From: Phytophthora sp. 'mugwort'
Taxonomy: Eukaryota; Oomycota; Peronosporomycetes; Peronosporales; Peronosporaceae
Length of the DNA stretch: 64,000 nt
Assembly: GCA_033558025.1 (NCBI GenBank)
Contig: JAUCEF010000017.1
Span: 2,542,001 to 2,606,000, forward strand
Reading direction: 5' to 3'
The position numbers were made by a program, and so were the translations under genes. The notes beneath the pieces are model-generated. The model saw only the letters and a program-made list of their open reading frames with translations. It searched no databases and was not told the origin of the DNA. Every line of letters starts with the position of its first letter. Within the stretch, counting starts at the first letter, position 1. Shown piece after piece: positions 11,161-20,077 of this stretch.

Positions 11161-12826
11161 TCATCGTTGCTCGGATCAATGCAGGACGAATGCAGTTGGG
11201 TATAAAGAAAGCTTTCGTGCCACACCCACGGCGAAGCAAATTGTCGGGGAAGCGTCTTTGCCTCAAATTTCCTCCGCCATGACTGTGTCACACAGCTTTA
11301 TGACACTCGCACCTTCCGTTCAAAAATGTTTGTGCAAGGTTACAAAAGCGACAAGGACATCAAAGAAGGCATCAACTCCAACAAATTCGAGATAATCGAC
11401 GAGCTTGTATATCTACGCACGCAAAACAAGACATTGCGACTTTGTGTGCCGAACGACTACCAACTTCGCACAAATATCATCTCGGGTTTGCACGACGCAG
11501 CCATCGCAGCACATCCCGGAGTTCGGCGCACATTTCTTCGGGTTGCACAATGGTACTACTGGAAAAACACGGAGAAAGACATCTACCACTACGTCACAAG
11601 TTGCGAAACATGTGCAAGATGGAAACACAGCAACGCCAAGAAAAATGGGAAACTCGTTCCTATTCCAATCCCCAAAGAATGTTGGGAAGTGGTGTCAATG
11701 GACTTCATCACCGGCTTACCGGAATCCAACGGATTTGATGCGATCCTAACAGTCGTCGACAAACTCTCAAAACGTCCCAAGTACATCGCAGCGAATACAA
11801 CGGACGACGCAGAGAGAACTGCCCACATCTTTTTCGACAATGTCGTGCGACACCATGGAATACCCGCAGTCATCATCAGCGATCGAGACCCGAAATTTAC
11901 ATCGAAATTTCGGCGTTCGCTCGCTAAAATTATGGGTATCAAATTGAACTGACAACCGCGCACCGAGCTCAGGCTGACGGCCAGACAGAGAGACAGAATC
12001 TCGTCCTGGAAGACGCACTCGTTGTATGACTTCGTATCATGGCCAGGATTGGTCAGAAAAATTACCAACGACAGAGTATGCACACGCAACTCTAACTAGT
12101 GCCTCAACGGGACTGTCGCCGTTCGAAATCGACACGGGACGCAAAGAGCGACTACCTATCGGACTCCCAACAACGCTAGCTACGAGCGCTAACAACCCCG
12201 AACTCGACATTGCCGAATTCGCGAAAACATTCCACGAAGATCGGCAGAAGCTCGTCGAACAAGCAAGAGTGCATTTAAAGCACGCACAAGAGTCACAAAA
12301 ACGCTATTATGACCAAAAGCGCAATGACGTTGCGTTCAAAGTGGGCGAGTTGGTGATGCTCGACACTCGCCGTCTTCCCCTTCGACACGCAGCACAGGAC
12401 ATGGAAGTTAAACGTGCAAAACTTGCAGCAAGGAAGATCGGTCCATTCAAAATCGTCAAAATGATCGGGGAAAACGTCGCAAAACTCCAATTACCCGCAA
12501 ACATGCAGAGAATGAACCCCACATTTAACGTGGATATTTTAGCGCATTTTGTCCAAGATCACGAGCGGTTCAAGAGCCGACCAATACCCAAAACATCGCG
12601 GGTCGTCGTGGACGAGAACACCGGTGAAGAAATGTATTTCGTCGAAAAACTTCTTAAACATCGAATCGTGAACCGCAAGAAACAAAGGTTGGTCAAGTGG
12701 AACGGATACCCAGACCACGAGGCAACATGGGAATATGAAAGCGACATCAACCACGTCTCCCACTGGAAGGTTCTCGTCGAAGAGTTCCACAAGCTTCGAC
12801 TCCAAGTCACTCGCCGGAGGATGTAA
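11161..12826 (+). pseudogene. Chromovirus integrase with C-terminal chromodomain
   Basis: Integrase inserts the cDNA; the chromodomain steers it to modified chromatin. The zinc-binding head has AAIAAHPGVRRTFLRVAQW and then CETCARWK. The core shows D in VSMDFITGLPES and D in VIISDRDPKFTSKF. After that the frame breaks at 11952 (GIKLN stop), so the expected third acidic residue region is garbled. A new frame from 12026 resumes at YHGQDWSEKLPTTEYA and carries the C-terminal domain (KVGELVMLDTRRL, RKIGPFKIVKMIG). The chromodomain is YFVEKLLKHRIV, then LVKWNGYPDHEATWEYE. It stops at 12826. Confidence 0.9.
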
Positions 12827-12893
12827 GGATGTGGTTTGCAATTACGACACATTTTACATCGGTTACGTATGGGTAAACCTTTGGTCCCGACAC

Positions 12894-12974
12894 AATCGAT
12901 ATACGCACAGTCTGGTGCAGACGTAGAGTTTCTATCGTCCAAGGCAAAGGTCACGGGTTCGAGTCCCATCGATA
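12894..12974 (+). other. tRNA-like segment with Pol III A- and B-box matches
   Basis: Just after the chromovirus pol stop, GCACAGTCTGG (about 12905-12915) fits the A box from its GC onwards, and GGTTCGAGTCC (12956-12966) fits the B box exactly. ATCGAT at both ends (12895-12900, 12968-12973) could pair, and GACGTAGA/TCTATCGTC makes a central hairpin. The T stem has a mismatch and the arms do not all fit, so this is probably a degraded tRNA or tRNA-derived element rather than a working tRNA. Confidence 0.35.
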
Positions 12975-13165
12975 ACACATTTTATTTTGCATATTTTGCA
13001 TAAATTGCACATAAGGAGGTGCCGCGCGACACCACGACATCTTCCAAGGATCACGTATGTGAACTACACTCATGGTACACGCAATCATTATCATGATGAC
13101 GAAACCAGAGAATGTCCCACAGTCTCCAGCCAATCAGATAGTCAATAGAGTGTGACGTGTAGGTT

Positions 13166-13350
13166 TGCATGTGATGTAGAGGAATGGTTGGTCACCGTGC
13201 GGAGAATATCCAGCGTGGCACAAAGGACACACAAGAGCCTCCATGGCGGCTTAGATATAGCGCTAGCGAACTAAGGACCGCCCAAAATGAATCACTTCCA
13301 AATTTCCTTCCTACTCGACAACTCCTTCTCCTCCGCCCCACATCATTACA
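13166..13350 (+). repeat. 3' LTR of the chromovirus
   Basis: 185 bp, same sequence as 7003-7192 apart from two small indels in the pyrimidine-rich end. No clear polypurine tract is seen directly before it. Confidence 0.9.
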
Positions 13351-13890
13351 GAAAGAGAGAAGCCTTGTTCCTCTGACGTTTTCGCGCGGATCAGACGGAG
13401 GAATAGCAAGCCCCCTGAAGACAAGGACAGGTCGCACGCCTGAAGAAAACCAAGGTCAGACGCTCGTCCAGACTCGTACCACATGATGCAGAGAAGCGCT
13501 GCGTCTTGGTACTCCTTGTCTTAGCATCGAAGTACAGCCTGTCGATCAGCGAACGCAAGTCGTCCTTCCTGCAGGCTTGAGCCTTGGTCACAGGTCCACT
13601 TTGTTGTCGCTTGAGATATTAACGTTCCATAATCCTACCCATCTTGATTAGCCGCTGCTCGACGGCATGACGATCTGTGAAAAATCTTCCAGTAGTCACT
13701 TCCTTACGTTACGGTAGTAGCTCGTCACGGTATTTCGCTTGGCAGCTCGCCGCCTCGGCCTCGTGCAAATGCGAGATGCATGGCAAAGCGGTCGAGCAAC
13801 TTCAAGAAGGCGGAACCGCTGTTGTCGGCCAAAAGTATCATGTGGACGAAATCGAGGTGGCGTTCTTCAACGCGAGAAATCTTTGAAGAC
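13351..13890 (-). pseudogene. Relic resembling a tyrosine-recombinase (Crypton-like) protein
   Basis: The minus strand has three short protein-like readings with stops between them: LDFVHMILLADNSGSAFLKL with LDRFAMHLAFARG, then a broken middle, then DAALLCIMWYESGRASDLGF. The last piece has the W-Y-x-x-G-R-A-S-D-L pattern that I associate with the domain holding the first catalytic Arg in oomycete tyrosine-recombinase elements. The same position in the better-preserved relic at 29.7-31.7 kb reads LVMQWNLLCRSKSIQ. The call rests on pattern memory. Confidence 0.4.
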
Positions 13891-14357
13891 GATAATCGTT
13901 GCCGCTTGCGGATAGCTCCGTGTTCTCAGGGACAAGGTCTCGCAGGCTCATTATTTTCGATTATGATGTCGGCTGGCACTTGATATCCGGCAAATGTGTG
14001 AATGGCTTGATTTATGTATCGACAATGGAGTGCCTGGCTGTCGCTGCCGGCATTATGCGTAAACCACGTGTCGGTATCAACAACACCTAAACCTATATGT
14101 TTAATTGGCCAACATCATTCAAGAATGTTTTATGACTTGCTGAAATTATTACGTCGTGATTCTATTGGCTCATCGCGACCATACTCAAGCTAGGTATTTA
14201 TATTGTGTCCGCAGTAGCAATATTCATCCGTACTTGTACCGAATATTGCCTACCACAATTGATGTGTACGGGTATCTGTCATCTGCAGGATATGCATCTT
14301 CACAGTATTTGTCTAAAACCATGGAAACGCAGTTGAAGAATACTGGCGAGGATAGCG
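13891..14357. other. Intergenic, promoter side of the NUDCD1-like gene
   Basis: 467 bp, AT-rich in the middle (14090-14250). No coding frame or repeat is convincing. It presumably holds the promoter of the gene at 14358. Confidence 0.4.
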
Positions 14358-16013
14358 ATGCAGGTGGATCGCTCGCTGGTTGACAAGGACTTTGACAGCT
14401 ACGTGCTGGCTACGGATGGGGTCGTCAAGCGTGCGGCGACACTGCCAGTGGTTGCGTTAATGCCGATGGATGCAGGTCAGAGTATGCGCAAGGCCCAGTG
14501 GGAGTCGCGCGTGCACTACAACGCGCTCGCGGCCGATCCATTTCTGGGCAAGAGCTACGGGGCCAGCGTGGCGTACTTCGTGGACGCAGAATATCAGCTT
14601 ATGCAGGTGATCGATCGCAAGGGGTACGGAATGAAGCTCGAGAAGGTCTACAGCTTCCCGATGCTGACAACGAGACAGGAGAATGTGTCAGTGCAGGTGG
14701 CAGGACAAGGAATGGTCGTGTACTGCGATGGAATCGGGACGCTACATTTTCTGAAGGCGGGGAATGACCAGGAAGGAACGAAGTGGAGCACGGTTTACGA
14801 GTGCGCGCCGTGGGGAGTCATGCCGCTGCTGCTGTTGGGAGCGTTCTACGATGAGCAGGATCAGCACATTCATGCTGTGGTGGCGGAGCCTTTGCCCGGG
14901 AACGAGGCCGACGGTGCATTCCGGCTTTCGATGATTGGAGTGTTCGCAACTGCGGCGCCTGTAGGAGGAATGGAGATTGATAGTGGATGTGTTGGATTGG
15001 AACACGTAACAACGGGAATTGCCGTTGTGTCCGATTTACCGACCTATGTCTCGTTTAGCGGACCTGACGTGGTGATACTAGTGCAAGGAACGCACCAGTT
15101 GCTCATAGAGCTTGTGGCGAAGAAGAAAGTGCAAACGTCGGTGGAAGAAACCACTCCAGTGATGGGCAAGCTATCACCGCATAAGCGTTCCCACGACGAG
15201 GACGTACTGGAGGATGACGAGATGGCCGCACTGCTTTCGAAGCTCCCGCGAGCTGGCATTGGTTTCCATGGAGACATCTCAAAGCCGAAGGAGCCAAGTG
15301 AATTGGCGTCGCTCGACTTCAACACGCCGCTAAGTGAGCGGTTTCATAAGTCCAGCACGCCGTTCAGCTCGGTCGATGTGCCTCTCCATGGCGCGCCTGA
15401 CATTTCGACGCGCTACCGCAAGGAAAGCATCGGCAGTCAACAAGACCGACCACTCGAAGTGCCGACAGCAGAATCCATTCTCAGCGGCTTTGAAGAGTGC
15501 GATAGTGGAGACCCGAACGCCAAGGCATCGCTACTGCTTGTGAACTTCGAACAGAAGGTGGTGCAGGAGCAGCTGGACATCGACTGCATGAGCTTTGAGT
15601 TTCTGTGCCCGAGCGCCCGCATGAACGGATCGAGCGACTTTAAGTCGACGTTACTTTTCCGGAACGATGTACACGGTCTGATTTTCGAGTTGAATGTGGC
15701 GTTGGCTCGACTGAATCTGCGGCACGCGGTCACGCTGCCAGCATTCGGTTTTGTGCAGGCATCGAAGCAGGAGAAGAAGTTCATGTCTTTCCACCCCGCA
15801 GGCTCATTCGCTTGCATAGGCGAGTTCGAGCGGCGGGTGTTCGTGTACCAGGGCAGCAGCTCAGACGAGGAGCGCAAGTCGCACACGCGCCAGCAGCACG
15901 TGGTTGAGCTCGGCGACCAGCAGCTTCTTGGGCTACAGATCGTCAGCGACGACACGGTCATGGTGCTGACTTCGAACCAGGTGTACGCGCTCAGACTGCC
16001 CATGCAGTGCTGA
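14358..16013 (+). CDS. NUDCD1: NUDCD1-like protein lacking the CS domain, single exon
   Basis: 551 residues without an intron. The head (RSLVDKDFDSYVLATDG, then GKSYGASVAYFVDAEYQLM, then SVQVAGQGMVVYCDGIGTLH) and the tail fit the two beta-propeller-like flanks of animal NUDCD1. In the tail, AFGFVQASKQEKKFMSFHPA is followed by CIGEFERRVFVYQ and ILTSN-type VMVLTSNQVYALRL. NUDCD1 is a dynein/HSP90-linked NudC relative. In animals a CS (NudC core) domain sits between these halves. Here, after VILVQGTHQLLIELV, there is instead a charged, low-complexity linker of about 150 residues (about 265-410) with no CS pattern. The protein may therefore not bind HSP90 through a CS fold. The start ATG at 14358 is well placed before the conserved head. 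OXA1 follows on the same strand. Confidence 0.85.
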   Translation: MQVDRSLVDKDFDSYVLATDGVVKRAATLPVVALMPMDAGQSMRKAQWESRVHYNALAADPFLGKSYGASVAYFVDAEYQLMQVIDRKGYGMKLEKVYSFPMLTTRQENVSVQVAGQGMVVYCDGIGTLHFLKAGNDQEGTKWSTVYECAPWGVMPLLLLGAFYDEQDQHIHAVVAEPLPGNEADGAFRLSMIGVFATAAPVGGMEIDSGCVGLEHVTTGIAVVSDLPTYVSFSGPDVVILVQGTHQLLIELVAKKKVQTSVEETTPVMGKLSPHKRSHDEDVLEDDEMAALLSKLPRAGIGFHGDISKPKEPSELASLDFNTPLSERFHKSSTPFSSVDVPLHGAPDISTRYRKESIGSQQDRPLEVPTAESILSGFEECDSGDPNAKASLLLVNFEQKVVQEQLDIDCMSFEFLCPSARMNGSSDFKSTLLFRNDVHGLIFELNVALARLNLRHAVTLPAFGFVQASKQEKKFMSFHPAGSFACIGEFERRVFVYQGSSSDEERKSHTRQQHVVELGDQQLLGLQIVSDDTVMVLTSNQVYALRLPMQC

Positions 16014-16302
16014 CTGCGTTGGATCACCAATTCTAAGCGATAAAGTGCGATATCGTAATGCAAGAATTCGAGTGCAATAACAGCAGCAGCAGCATTGACT
16101 GCAGCAACGTGAGGAGCAGACCGCTTCAACACCTGCACCATCGGAATTTATATTTTTGTCCAATAAGAGCACCTTGTCAGACCAATATCAACCAATACGC
16201 AGTACTAGCGTGTCAGTCAAGCGAGGTGGTCTACTGACGCTCGCCTGGCTGATGTCATCCACAAAAGACACCGCTCGTTCCGAAGTGATGGTGCTCCTCT
16301 CG

Positions 16303-17971
16303 ATGCGTCGCATGCAGCCGGCCGCGATGGCCATGGCGCGGTCCTCCGCCCGCGGGTGCGTGTACCACCTGCGATTTCATTCACCCTTTGCTATGCTCGT
16401 TGCGTTCTTGTCCTTACACTGACTATGTGCTGCTCTTTCTTGTGCCACAACCAGCGGTCCTCGCGCCACCCAGATCGGACGCGCGCTGCGCTTCGATCAC
16501 GCGGCCCAGCTGGGCGCAGTGCAGCACATCCCCACCCACAACTTCGTCGGGCGGTCATTCTCCTCCACGCCTATGAAGGGGTACGACGTTGCTGCAATAT
16601 ATTCAATTGGCAAAATGGGCTCAGTGGAGTTCTGTTGTGATGCAGACTATTCGAAGACGACCGCATCGTTGCAGCCCCCTCCTCGGAGGCAGCGGATCAG
16701 GCGATTGAAGCTGCCGGTACGTTGCGATCGTTGTAGAGGTTGATGGGGACAAGAACCTGAATGACAATTTTTTTGGTGTCACTGTCGTGGCTATGGTGCA
16801 GGCGCGGTTGACTTTGCCTCCATCTCGGATCTTGGTGAGTAGATAACGTAGTGATGAGTTTTGTGGCAATCAATGAACATCGGCCGTGTTGATTGACCTG
16901 TGCTTGTCATGTGGTGCAGGCTACTCGCTTTCGGACTTGGCTATCCGTACGCTCGATGTGATTCACACGACGACCGGACTTCCGTGGTGGGCGACGATTA
17001 TCGTGGCAACAGTTTCCGTGCGTACTGTTTTCTTCCCAGTGACCGTCATTTCGGTAAGTGTAAAGTAGCTAGCTGCCTTCACGATGAAGTGCCTTCGTTG
17101 AATGGTTAACGTGGATTTTGGGCATTAGATGCGGAATGCGGCCAAGATGAAGCTGTTCCAGCCGGATATGGAGAAACTCCGCGATGAAATGGACGCGAAC
17201 CCGACGCAGAACGCCGAATCCGCGCGAGAGTTTCAAAAGAAGTACAAGGCGCTGATGAAGAAGCACAACGTGAACCCGTTTAAGAGCATGCTCACGCCGT
17301 TGGCACAGGTTCATAATAACCACCTGTCTAGATATGTGGCCCGATTATGATACGTTATCCTCACGTTTGTCCTAATTGTTCATTTCTACATGTAGATCCC
17401 TGTTTTCCTCGGTTTCTTCTGGGGACTTCAGGACATCTCGAAGTACTTCCCTGAGTACGCTCACGAGGGCATCGGCTGGATTACTGACCTTTCTGCCGCC
17501 GACTCCACGTTAATACTCCCCATAATTTCCTCGGTCCTGATGGTGGCGTCCGTCGAGCTTGGTGGAGATGCTATGACCGGCGAAATGAAGGACAAGATGA
17601 AGATAGGCATGCGTTGCTTCGCTCTTGTGATGGTTCCGCTTACCATGAACTTTCAATCGGTACGCAACTCTCGTGCTAATACTTGTGCTCATCGAATATG
17701 TCTGATGTCTGATCGAATGTGATATAATGTTCAATAGGGAATATTTGTGTACTGGGTGACTTCGAACATGTACACATTGACCCAAACTGCGCTGTTGCGG
17801 CTTAATGTTGTCAAGCGCGCGCTCGACATTCCCGTGACGGAGGTGCAGCGCCTGGAGGCAGCTAGAATTACGGCAACGTCGCCATTTGAGGCGGCGGTGT
17901 CTCGCGCGAAGGAGGGCACGGTTGTGAGGACGCACATGCACAAGCCGACCAAGCCGTCCAACAAGAAATAA
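16303..17971 (+). CDS. OXA1: OXA1/YidC-family mitochondrial membrane insertase, eight exons
   Basis: Oxa1 inserts mitochondrially made and some imported proteins into the inner membrane. My exons are 16303-16355, 16455-16580, 16646-16716, 16802-16834, 16920-17053, 17129-17308, 17396-17659 and 17738-17971. All seven introns are GT-AG, and the phases close to a 364-residue protein. The N-terminus MRRMQPAAMAMARSSARG is Arg-rich without acids, as in a mitochondrial presequence; SFSSTPMKG may lie near the cleavage site. The insertase domain starts about residue 100 (TTGLPWWATIIVATVSVRTV, FFPVTVIS). It has the matrix hairpin (KYKALMKKHNVNPFKSML), IPVFLGFFWGLQDIS and MVPLTMNFQSGIFVYWVTSN. A basic tail follows, ending KPTKPSNKK, as expected for ribosome contact. 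In-frame ATGs at 16156 and 16288 are alternative starts. Confidence 0.94.
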
Positions 17972-18184
17972 GTAGACCTACCCGTTTTTCTTGAAGGCTA
18001 GACAAGCGCGGATGAGCAGTGTGGCGTAGATTGTCTATCACGAACGAGCTCCTTTTGGTGACGCCTCCGCTGCATCAGTAGATAGGAGTGCCCTCTATTT
18101 TGTCCAGAATGAACAAATGCATAGTGAAATATACTTTTCAGGTACTGTATGTAGTCCCGATTTTACTGTAATAGCTATCGCAAC

Positions 18185-19738
18185 TTATTTTGCCTCCTCA
18201 CGTGCCACACCTTCGGCTGTGTTGACTTCACGGACGATAGTGAATTTGTCCGGCAAATTCTAAGGCAGTGAGGAGAGAGCAAAGCATACTATATCAGTCA
18301 GGCTGTTGGAATGGCTGCAGTCGTTGCTATCGCTTATACCTGAATCTCGGGGCAAAGAGTAGAGGGTAAGAAGCGTGCGTGTTCATCACAGAACGTGCTA
18401 CGCAAAGCCGTCTCCTCTTGCTCTATCATTGCAAGCTTAGATTCCGTCTCTTGGATCTGCGAGCCGTCAAACCATTCAGAGCTATTTTATCATTTGCTAT
18501 GGGCAATACTACATCTACAAGTATCGACTTACGAATTGACGAAGTTTCGTGTCGTATTGCTTGCGCCGAAGCATTTCAGCCCCAACGGACTGGTAAGATG
18601 TCACGAACTGGAGATAGAAGTCTCGAAGACTTCGAAGCTCATCAAACAAGAGCTGCACATCGGAAAATATCACCTCGTAGCTGTGATGTCAATAGACACA
18701 TCGGTTAGATTTCACATCGATACCTCACAGCATTGTTTGTCGTGAACGTACTGCGGGTATATATCGTTGATCGTTGTGAAATACTGTAACAAGAAGCGGT
18801 CACACTGCTCCATGTCGACGAAGAAGCTAACCTGGTAAAAGACGATGAGCGATGTCAGAGGCCTTAAATGTCCAATAAACGGTCAAGGTCGCTGCAGGAC
18901 GTACTGTTGCGTCATACATTTTCTCGATTGGTTTGACTTCCTCATCACTAAACACGAAAAAAAAAAAAAAAAAAAAAAAAGTTATCCTCAGAGCGAAAGC
19001 AAGATTATATTTCTGCATGTCGAGCTTGAAGAAGGCAAACGTACGCGATCGCTGCGAGGTCACGATGCTCGCCAACCAGTGCATTGACGTCACCCCCACG
19101 AGCTTTGTCGAATGTCGCGAAAAAATCATAAATGACTGTAATCCTCGTGATGGCATGCTGGTGCGCTGCCAGCAGCTCTTCCACCCTACACAAGCCCCCC
19201 CCCAGATATGCATCAATCCAATCTTTAGCAATAGTTCAACAACGCCAGCAACTCATGCGACTCGCAACCCACTCTTTTGTCTGCTCCAGCGCGTCCTGCT
19301 GTAGGGACTGGACCGTCTCGGCGTCGACGAAGTCGAACAGCGTCTTGCCTCGCTCGCCACCCACCATATTCGGGTCTACGATACTGCCCTGTAGCTGCCT
19401 AAAAACGCGGTTCATCTCCTGCAGAAGCTGCCAGCGAGCACGCGCATCAGAAGCATAATGCGTTAATTAATATACACGAGCACAACGCGTTCAGGACCCA
19501 ACCGCACCGGCGTTTGCGCGAATACCGAGTCCTGCGCGATCTCCTGCGCGCTGTGGAGCTTCACGCGAGAGGCCTCCAGCATCTTGCCTAGCACCTGCCA
19601 CCCGTAAGCCCCATGTCAGTAGAAATCACCACGACAGTGCACTAGAACTCTAGGTATACAGACCTGGCATTTCTCCGAGATTGTCTTAGCTACCTCGCGC
19701 GTCGCGACGGCAAAGTACTTGGCATCGCGGACCCCCAT
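18185..19738 (-). CDS. ATG17: ATG17/FIP200-type autophagy scaffold (APG17 domain), nine exons
   Basis: Atg17 is the scaffold of the Atg1 kinase complex that starts autophagosome formation. Exons, in transcript order: 19738-19664, 19594-19508, 19427-19273, 19185-19045, 18947-18905, 18831-18752, 18680-18533, 18456-18340, 18259-18185. All introns are GT-AG, and the phases give 306 residues. Family marks as I know them are DPNMVGGERGKTLFDFVDAE (the K-T-L-x-D-F-V-D segment), FYLQFVTSYQSVGAEMLRRK (the FY-x-x-F...Y...E-x-x-RR helix) and CDEHARFLPSTLCPE (the F-LP block before the end). The protein is predicted to be mostly helical. It is shorter than the roughly 400-residue fungal Atg17 and far shorter than FIP200. 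Intron 4 holds a run of 22 T. It converges with OXA1, 213 bp apart. Confidence 0.8.
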
Positions 19739-20077
19739 CGATATTTTAGTTAAGGATCCGTGCTTGGGTCAGATCTGATTCTGTGACATGTGATTACCAA
19801 AATGTCACGTTGAACTGCAAACCTGATTGACAGTCGACACGCGTTAAGTATCCAGTAGAGGTGATATCGAATGTGTAAAGTGTTTTTGAAACGTAAATAT
19901 ATCGCAATACTACGTTGACAGAATTTCAAAAAAGATGAATATATAGCGTAGCAGAAATAGCGACGCGCGAACCCATCACGACCAGAATGTGCCGCAATCA
20001 TGCCCCGACCAGCACTCCAGAGTCCATTTAGAAAACTTTAGTGAGGGCATTTACAATAACAAGACGTGTATGCGGCG
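19739..20077. other. Divergent promoter region between ATG17-like and HECT genes
   Basis: 339 bp, AT-rich, between the start codons of two divergent genes. No coding frame or repeat is seen. Confidence 0.4.

Larger units (their letters stand above)
7003..13350 (+). mobile_element. Ty3/Gypsy chromovirus, complete but with broken frames
   Basis: The element is 6.35 kb with two LTRs (7003-7192 and 13166-13350) in direct orientation. The order is leader ORF, gag, protease, reverse transcriptase, RNase H, integrase, chromodomain, which is the chromovirus branch of Metaviridae. LTRs start TGCATG and end TTACA. I see no base substitution between them, only a 6 bp and a 1 bp indel. The coding part, in contrast, has about five frameshifts or stops. 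The flanking bases share only AAAG, so a target-site duplication is not convincing. Confidence 0.9.

Noticed and set aside
18933..19304. Plus-strand frame containing a poly-Lys run
   Set aside because: It crosses the homopolymer in an ATG17 intron and runs antisense to confirmed exons.
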